The notes beneath the pieces were generated by a model that was given only the letters and a program-made list of their open reading frames with translations, did not search any database and was not told the origin of the DNA. Positions 59,954 to 64,000 of a stretch of 64,000 nucleotides of DNA are shown here, one piece after another. Source of the stretch: Bacillota bacterium (GTDB taxonomy: Bacteria > Bacillota > Clostridia > Lachnospirales > Lachnospiraceae). The stretch covers positions 28,424 to 92,423 of the forward strand of contig JAEWCQ010000028.1 in assembly GCA_023390555.1 (NCBI GenBank), in the 5' to 3' direction. Made by a program: the position numbers and the translations under genes. Within the stretch, counting starts at the first letter, position 1, and every line of letters starts with the position of its first letter.

Positions 59954-61879
59954 ATGATTTTAGCCTGTCAGAATATAGGAAAGTCTTTTGGGACAGACGA
60001 AGTAATTAAAAATATATCCTTTCACGTGGAAGAGAATGAAAAAGTGGCGATTGTCGGCATCAATGGTGCCGGCAAATCCACGTTATTGAAAATCATCCAT
60101 GGAGAGCTGGGAGCGGATGAAGGTGAGGTAACCGTTGCAAAAAATAAAAGCATCGGTTACCTTGCGCAGCATCAGGACCTTCTGGGAAACGGAACTATTT
60201 ATGAGGAGGTGCTGGCCGCATGTCAGGAGCTGATCGCGATGGAACAGCGTCTCCGCGACATGGAGAATTCCATGTCGGAATGTCCGCAGGATGAACTGGA
60301 CAGCCTGATGAACCGCTACAATCAGCTGAATCATGAGTTTGATCTGCAGGGCGGTTTTACGTTCCGGAGTGAGATTGCGGGTGTCTTAAAGGGGCTTGGC
60401 TTTGAAGAAGAGGAATTCACGAAGCATATGAATGAGCTGTCCGGCGGGCAAAAGACCCGTGTGGCTCTTGGCAGACTGCTTGTGACAAAACCGGATATTA
60501 TTATGCTGGATGAGCCGACCAACCATCTGGATATGGAATCTATTGCATGGCTGGAAAATTATCTGTTGAATTATAAGGGAGCGGTATTGATCGTATCGCA
60601 TGACCGTTATTTTCTGGACCGAATTGTTACGAAAGTGGTTGAGATAGCAAGACATACGGGTTCCGTATATGAAGGAAATTATACTGCCTATGCGAAGAAA
60701 AAAGAGATGCTGCGGGATGCAATGCTGAAACAATATTACAATCAGCAGCGGGAAATCAAGCATCAGGAAGAAGTCATAGCGAGGTTAAAGTCCTTTAACC
60801 GGGAAAAATCCATCAAGCGGGCGGAAAGCAGAGAGAAGATGCTCGATAAGATCGACCGTCTTGAAAAACCGGTTGATGAAAAGACGGACATTCATTTTAC
60901 GCTTGAGCCTGCAATTTTAAGTGGAAATGATGTGATGGAAGTAAAAGATTTGAAGAAATCCTTTGAAGAAATCCTGTTTGAACATATCTGTTTTGACATT
61001 AAACGGGGAGAGCGTGTTGCGCTGATTGGAAATAACGGAACCGGAAAAACAACGATTTTAAAAATCATCAATGATCTGATTGAGGCGGACGATGGGACGA
61101 TCACACTCGGTGCCAATGTACATATTGGCTATTACGATCAGGAACATCAGAATCTGGATACGGAAAAGACGTTGTTTGAAGAATTGTCTGATGCCTATCC
61201 GCAGTTGAATCAGACCAGAATCCGCAATATACTGGCGGCATTCCTTTTTACCGATGACGATGTTTACAAGCGGATCGGTGATTTGAGCGGCGGAGAAAGA
61301 GGACGCGTTTCCCTTGCAAAACTGATGTTATCCAATGCAAACTTCCTGATCCTGGATGAGCCGACCAACCATCTGGACATCACCTCAAAAGAGATACTGG
61401 AATCGGCTTTGAATTCTTATACTGGAACCGTCCTGTATGTGTCGCATGACCGTTATTTTATCAACCGAACAGCCACGAGGATACTGGAACTGACCGGACA
61501 GACAATTGTAAACTATATCGGTGATTATGATTATTATCTGGAGAAGCGCGAGGCCATGACATCCCTTTATGTGAAAGATACGGGAAAAGAGCCGGAGGAA
61601 AATCAGTCTGCGCAGCCGGGAGAAAAATTAAACTGGGAAGAGATGAAGCGGCGGCAGGCTGCAGTAAGGAAGACGGAGAATGCGATCCGCAGGGTAGAAG
61701 AAGAAATCAGTGAAAAGGAAAAGCTGCTCGAAGCCCTGGAAGAATCCTGTGCGTTACCGGAGAATTCCACGAATTCGGCAAAGCTGAATGAGATACATGC
61801 CAGAATGACAGAGACAAACGAACGTCTGGCAGAATTGTATGAGCAATGGGAGACACTATCTCTCGAGACAGATAGTTAA
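59954..61879 (+). CDS. ABC-F family ATPase
   Basis: A 641-residue cytoplasmic protein with two ABC domains and no membrane segments. Domain 1: GINGAGKST (about 36-44), LSGGQKTRVALGRLL, IMLDEPTNHLD. The interdomain P-site-tRNA-interaction linker (about 240-310) is charged (KKKEMLRDAMLKQYYNQQRE). Domain 2: GNNGTGKTT, LSGGERGRVSLAKLM, LILDEPTNHLD. A C-terminal coiled coil (about 570-640) follows. The layout matches Uup/YdiF-like translation factors that act on stalled ribosomes; it does not show the features of a known resistance determinant. It starts after TTAGGAGG, 19 bases after icd, probably co-transcribed. Confidence 0.9.
   Translation: MILACQNIGKSFGTDEVIKNISFHVEENEKVAIVGINGAGKSTLLKIIHGELGADEGEVTVAKNKSIGYLAQHQDLLGNGTIYEEVLAACQELIAMEQRLRDMENSMSECPQDELDSLMNRYNQLNHEFDLQGGFTFRSEIAGVLKGLGFEEEEFTKHMNELSGGQKTRVALGRLLVTKPDIIMLDEPTNHLDMESIAWLENYLLNYKGAVLIVSHDRYFLDRIVTKVVEIARHTGSVYEGNYTAYAKKKEMLRDAMLKQYYNQQREIKHQEEVIARLKSFNREKSIKRAESREKMLDKIDRLEKPVDEKTDIHFTLEPAILSGNDVMEVKDLKKSFEEILFEHICFDIKRGERVALIGNNGTGKTTILKIINDLIEADDGTITLGANVHIGYYDQEHQNLDTEKTLFEELSDAYPQLNQTRIRNILAAFLFTDDDVYKRIGDLSGGERGRVSLAKLMLSNANFLILDEPTNHLDITSKEILESALNSYTGTVLYVSHDRYFINRTATRILELTGQTIVNYIGDYDYYLEKREAMTSLYVKDTGKEPEENQSAQPGEKLNWEEMKRRQAAVRKTENAIRRVEEEISEKEKLLEALEESCALPENSTNSAKLNEIHARMTETNERLAELYEQWETLSLETDS
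61856..61875 (+). terminator. Weak hairpin overlapping the ABC-F stop codon
   Basis: CTATCT (61856-61861) and AGATAG (61870-61875) with TTAAATTTTT after. It could be a terminator. Confidence 0.4.
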
Positions 61880-61891
61880 ATTTTTGACACA

Positions 61892-61920
61892 TTGACATAT
61901 CTTACCGGAATCACTATAAT
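61892..61920 (+). promoter_or_regulatory. Predicted promoter of rex
   Basis: Perfect TTGACA (61892-61897), a 17-base spacer and perfect TATAAT (61915-61920). A second TTGACA lies at 61884. No Rex-type operator overlaps it, so autoregulation is not supported. Confidence 0.9.
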
Positions 61921-61957
61921 AATTTTAAGTGTATTGCTTGAGGAGGATAGGTGTGTC

Positions 61958-62596
61958 GTGAATAAGGAAATATCACAGGCTGTAATAAGAAGAATGCCGA
62001 GATATTACAGATATTTGGGTGAGCTGATTGATGAGAAAGTGGAACGCATTTCCTCCAATGAGCTGAGTGCAAGAATGAAGGTGACAGCCTCGCAGATCCG
62101 GCAGGATCTGAATAATTTCGGTGGGTTTGGTCAACAGGGGTATGGTTACAATGTGAAGTATCTATACGATGAAATCGGTAAGATTTTAGGCTTGAATGAA
62201 CAGCATAATATTATCATAATCGGTGCGGGAAATCTGGGGCAGGCAATTGCAAATTATATGAAATTTGAAAAGCTCGGTTTTGTAATCGTAGGCCTGTTCG
62301 ATGTGGATCCGAAACTGGACAGAAAAAAAATACGTGGGATTCCGATCATGATGCTTGACAGACTGGAAGAGTTCCTGACGGATAACAATGTGGATATTGC
62401 CGCACTGACCATGCCGAAAGAGCAGGCCGATGCAGTTGCGAACAGATTGGTGAATCTTGGAATCCATGCAATCTGGAATTTTGCGCACGTGGACCTGGAA
62501 CTGCTGGATGAAAATGTCGTGGTTGAGAATGTACATTTATCAGACAGCCTGATGCAGTTATCCTACAACATTGTAAAGAGTAAACAGGAAGAGTAA
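61958..62596 (+). CDS. rex: Redox-sensing transcriptional repressor Rex
   Basis: NADH/NAD+-sensing repressor of fermentative and redox genes. A GTG start at 61958 behind GAGGAGG gives 212 residues. The upstream extension in this frame lies inside the promoter and is rejected. The N-terminal winged helix (about 1-80) has AVIRRMPRYYRYLGEL and ASQIRQDLNNFGGFGQQGYGY. The Rossmann domain contains IIIIGAGNLGQAIANY, then the family IWNFAHVDLELLDENVVVENVHLSD near the C-terminus. A candidate target site lies before the GGGtGRT operon at 10.4 kb. Confidence 0.95.
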   Translation: MNKEISQAVIRRMPRYYRYLGELIDEKVERISSNELSARMKVTASQIRQDLNNFGGFGQQGYGYNVKYLYDEIGKILGLNEQHNIIIIGAGNLGQAIANYMKFEKLGFVIVGLFDVDPKLDRKKIRGIPIMMLDRLEEFLTDNNVDIAALTMPKEQADAVANRLVNLGIHAIWNFAHVDLELLDENVVVENVHLSDSLMQLSYNIVKSKQEE

Positions 62597-62621
62597 ACGG
62601 ATACGTACAGAGGGTGAAGGT

Positions 62622-63317
62622 ATGGATGAAGAAAAGGATTTTAAAAATGCTTTAAAGAACAAAAAAGTACCCATACTAGTTTTAGATCAAAAGTGGCATC
62701 GTCTTTTTGCGCTGAGCGGCAAGACAGATGCAATCCAGAAGATGGAATCCGAGCTGAACACATTGTTAGAGAGACAGGGTCAGCTGAATAATGATGTCAA
62801 AGACATGAAAAAGGCAAAGGCCAGACTTATGGACAGCATTGTACAGAATATGGAAGGGACTCATGCGGAGAATTCCGGTGCAATCGAATCCAAAAAACTG
62901 GAAGAAGATCGCAGACTGATTGATGAATTGAACGAAAAAATCAGTCAGGCTGAGGATGAACTGCTTGAACTTCCGGCTTCCATACGGACAAAGAATGAAG
63001 AACTGATGCTGGAAAGCATGAACTTCTGTTATAATCGGCTTCGCACAAATATGGAAGAGGCAGGAGAGATCACTGATTGGATCATAAAAATCCGGAAAGA
63101 TCTGAAAAAAAATATCATCAAGAAACAAAATCGTGAGGTGAATAACCGGCAGATTTATTCCTATATGCACGATATCTTCGGTGTTGAAATCATCGATTTA
63201 TTTGATTTGAAGTATGAAGACGTAGAACAGAAGTTTGAAAAGAAAAAAGAAACAGATAAAACGAATTCTGAGAATGCTGAAAAGGCGAAAGAACCAAATG
63301 AACCAAAAGAAACATAG
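62622..63317 (+). CDS. Coiled-coil protein of unknown function
   Basis: A 231-residue cytoplasmic protein without recognised domains. Residues about 35-125 are a long heptad-rich coiled coil (MESELNTLLERQGQLNNDVKD, KLEEDRRLIDELNEKISQAEDEL). A central helical part contains WIIKIRKDLKKNIIKKQNREVN, and the tail (about 205-231) is a Lys/Glu/Asn-rich disordered stretch. It begins after GAGGGTGAAGGT. It follows rex by 25 bases and is probably co-transcribed. A scaffold or cytoskeletal role is possible but unsupported. Confidence 0.7.
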   Translation: MDEEKDFKNALKNKKVPILVLDQKWHRLFALSGKTDAIQKMESELNTLLERQGQLNNDVKDMKKAKARLMDSIVQNMEGTHAENSGAIESKKLEEDRRLIDELNEKISQAEDELLELPASIRTKNEELMLESMNFCYNRLRTNMEEAGEITDWIIKIRKDLKKNIIKKQNREVNNRQIYSYMHDIFGVEIIDLFDLKYEDVEQKFEKKKETDKTNSENAEKAKEPNEPKET

Positions 63318-63322
63318 ACCAG

Positions 63323-63354
63323 ACGCTTTGCCTGAAAGGGTAAGGCGTTTATTT
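63323..63354 (+). terminator. Probable terminator after the coiled-coil gene
   Basis: ACGCTTTGCCT and GGGTAAGGCGT around GAAA, 11 pairs with three G-U, then a T-rich stretch. Confidence 0.6.
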
Positions 63355-63398
63355 CTATAGGAAAGGCCTTGTTGCAGGAACATATGGAGGTGATGGAG

Positions 63399-64000
63399 AT
63401 GGAATGGATCGTAAATGCGAAAGAGATGAAGTTATATGACAGCAATACAATCGAACATTACGGGGTACCTTCCATTGTGCTGATGGAACGGGCAGCGTTA
63501 AAAGTTGCAGAAGCCATACTGGAGAGGAAGCTGCCGACTGAGAAAATATTGGTTGTCTGCGGAACCGGCAATAATGGAGGTGACGGCATGGCAATTGCAA
63601 GACTGCTTTTTGGAACGGGCTGCCATGTGGAGATCCTGCTTGTCGGAGATCGGAAGAATTTTACTGCAGAGACCAAAAAACAACAGGAAATCTGCCAGCA
63701 GTATCAGATTCCGTTTGTGCGTACGCCCGAACCGGAGGATGTACCCTATACGCTGATTATCGATGCCCTGTTCGGGGTTGGACTTTCCAGGAACCTGACC
63801 GGAGAATTTTATGATATGATCGAGAAACTCAATGCATGCCGCGCAAAAAAAGTAGCGGTTGATATTCCTTCCGGTATATCCGCAGACAATGGGATTGTCA
63901 TGGGAACTGCTTTTCGGGCAGATCTGACTGTCACGTTTGCGTATCGGAAACTGGGACTGCTGTTTCATCCAGGAAGTGATTATGCGGGTGAGGTGGTTGT
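63399..64000 (+). CDS. NAD(P)H-hydrate epimerase (N-terminal domain), 5' part
   Basis: The reading frame runs off the right edge, so only about 200 residues are visible. They form the YjeF N-terminal epimerase domain: VNAKEMKLYDSNTIEHYGVPS, VCGTGNNGGDGMAIARLLF (about 49-67) and IIDALFGVGLSRNLTGEF, followed by VDIPSGISADNG. This enzyme epimerises damaged NAD(P)HX; many bacterial versions are fused to an ADP-dependent dehydratase (NnrD), which would lie beyond the window. ATG 63399 is chosen since GGAGG lies 8 bases upstream; ATG 63384 and 63393 are alternatives. Confidence 0.9.
   Translation, partial: MEWIVNAKEMKLYDSNTIEHYGVPSIVLMERAALKVAEAILERKLPTEKILVVCGTGNNGGDGMAIARLLFGTGCHVEILLVGDRKNFTAETKKQQEICQQYQIPFVRTPEPEDVPYTLIIDALFGVGLSRNLTGEFYDMIEKLNACRAKKVAVDIPSGISADNGIVMGTAFRADLTVTFAYRKLGLLFHPGSDYAGEVV

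Overview
The window is chromosomal DNA from a low-to-moderate G+C Gram-positive anaerobe, most likely a gut-type Lachnospiraceae (Clostridia). Support comes from AGGAGG ribosome-binding sites, TTGACA/TATAAT promoters, a T-box leader before pheST, a candidate Firmicutes-type 6S RNA, Rex, an ECF S-component, a KimA-type K+ importer, ATP-type PEP carboxykinase and the GGGtGRT protein pair typical of strict anaerobes. I see no prophage, insertion sequence, CRISPR array, rRNA or tRNA. Apart from the two genes cut by the window edges, every gene called here looks intact.

Layout. 1-7.9 kb: end of a beta-helix protein, argH, asd, an ATPase with both active sites degenerate, topB and a left-handed beta-helix protein. 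7.9-12.3 kb: an ABC exporter pair behind a palindrome, then the NifU-like/GGGtGRT pair behind a Rex-like site. 12.3-21.3 kb: glyoxalase-like protein, ROK regulator, ilvN-ilvC, a LysR regulator divergent from leuC-leuD, a protein that looks derived from an HNH-AP2 homing endonuclease, and thrC. 21.3-29.1 kb: signalling, with a CheY-like receiver next to a CheX-like protein carrying four MshEN-type motifs, an OmpR-type two-component system, Si-type citrate synthase and a degenerate-GGDEF/EAL protein. 29.1-36.7 kb: deoC-cdd, pckA, 6S RNA, a SpoIID-domain protein, YihY and an AraC regulator. 36.7-45.3 kb: KimA-like transporter, ECF S-component, T-box-pheS-pheT, queA and a PilZ protein. 45.4-48.9 kb, minus strand: aroF-tyrA-aroA. 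49-56.5 kb: EF-G paralogue, secreted InlB-repeat/propeller protein, leuS behind a terminator, and several very small genes. 56.5-64 kb: Re-citrate-synthase-like gene, FCD-type gntR, icd and ABC-F; then rex, a coiled-coil protein and the start of an NAD(P)HX repair enzyme.

Themes. Most genes serve amino-acid biosynthesis (Arg, Asp family, Thr, branched-chain, aromatic) and 2-oxoglutarate supply (citrate synthases, icd). Redox control (Rex) and second-messenger signalling (EAL, PilZ, possible MshEN) recur. The points most worth following are: the MshEN-CheX/receiver pair; the GGGtGRT operon with a Rex-like operator; two unrelated citrate-synthase candidates, one with its own GntR and two abutting palindromes on the promoter; and three proteins whose catalytic or nucleotide-binding residues are changed (DUF234-type ATPase, EF-G paralogue, HNH-AP2 relic). 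Functions are read from motifs and family resemblance by eye; no database search was run.
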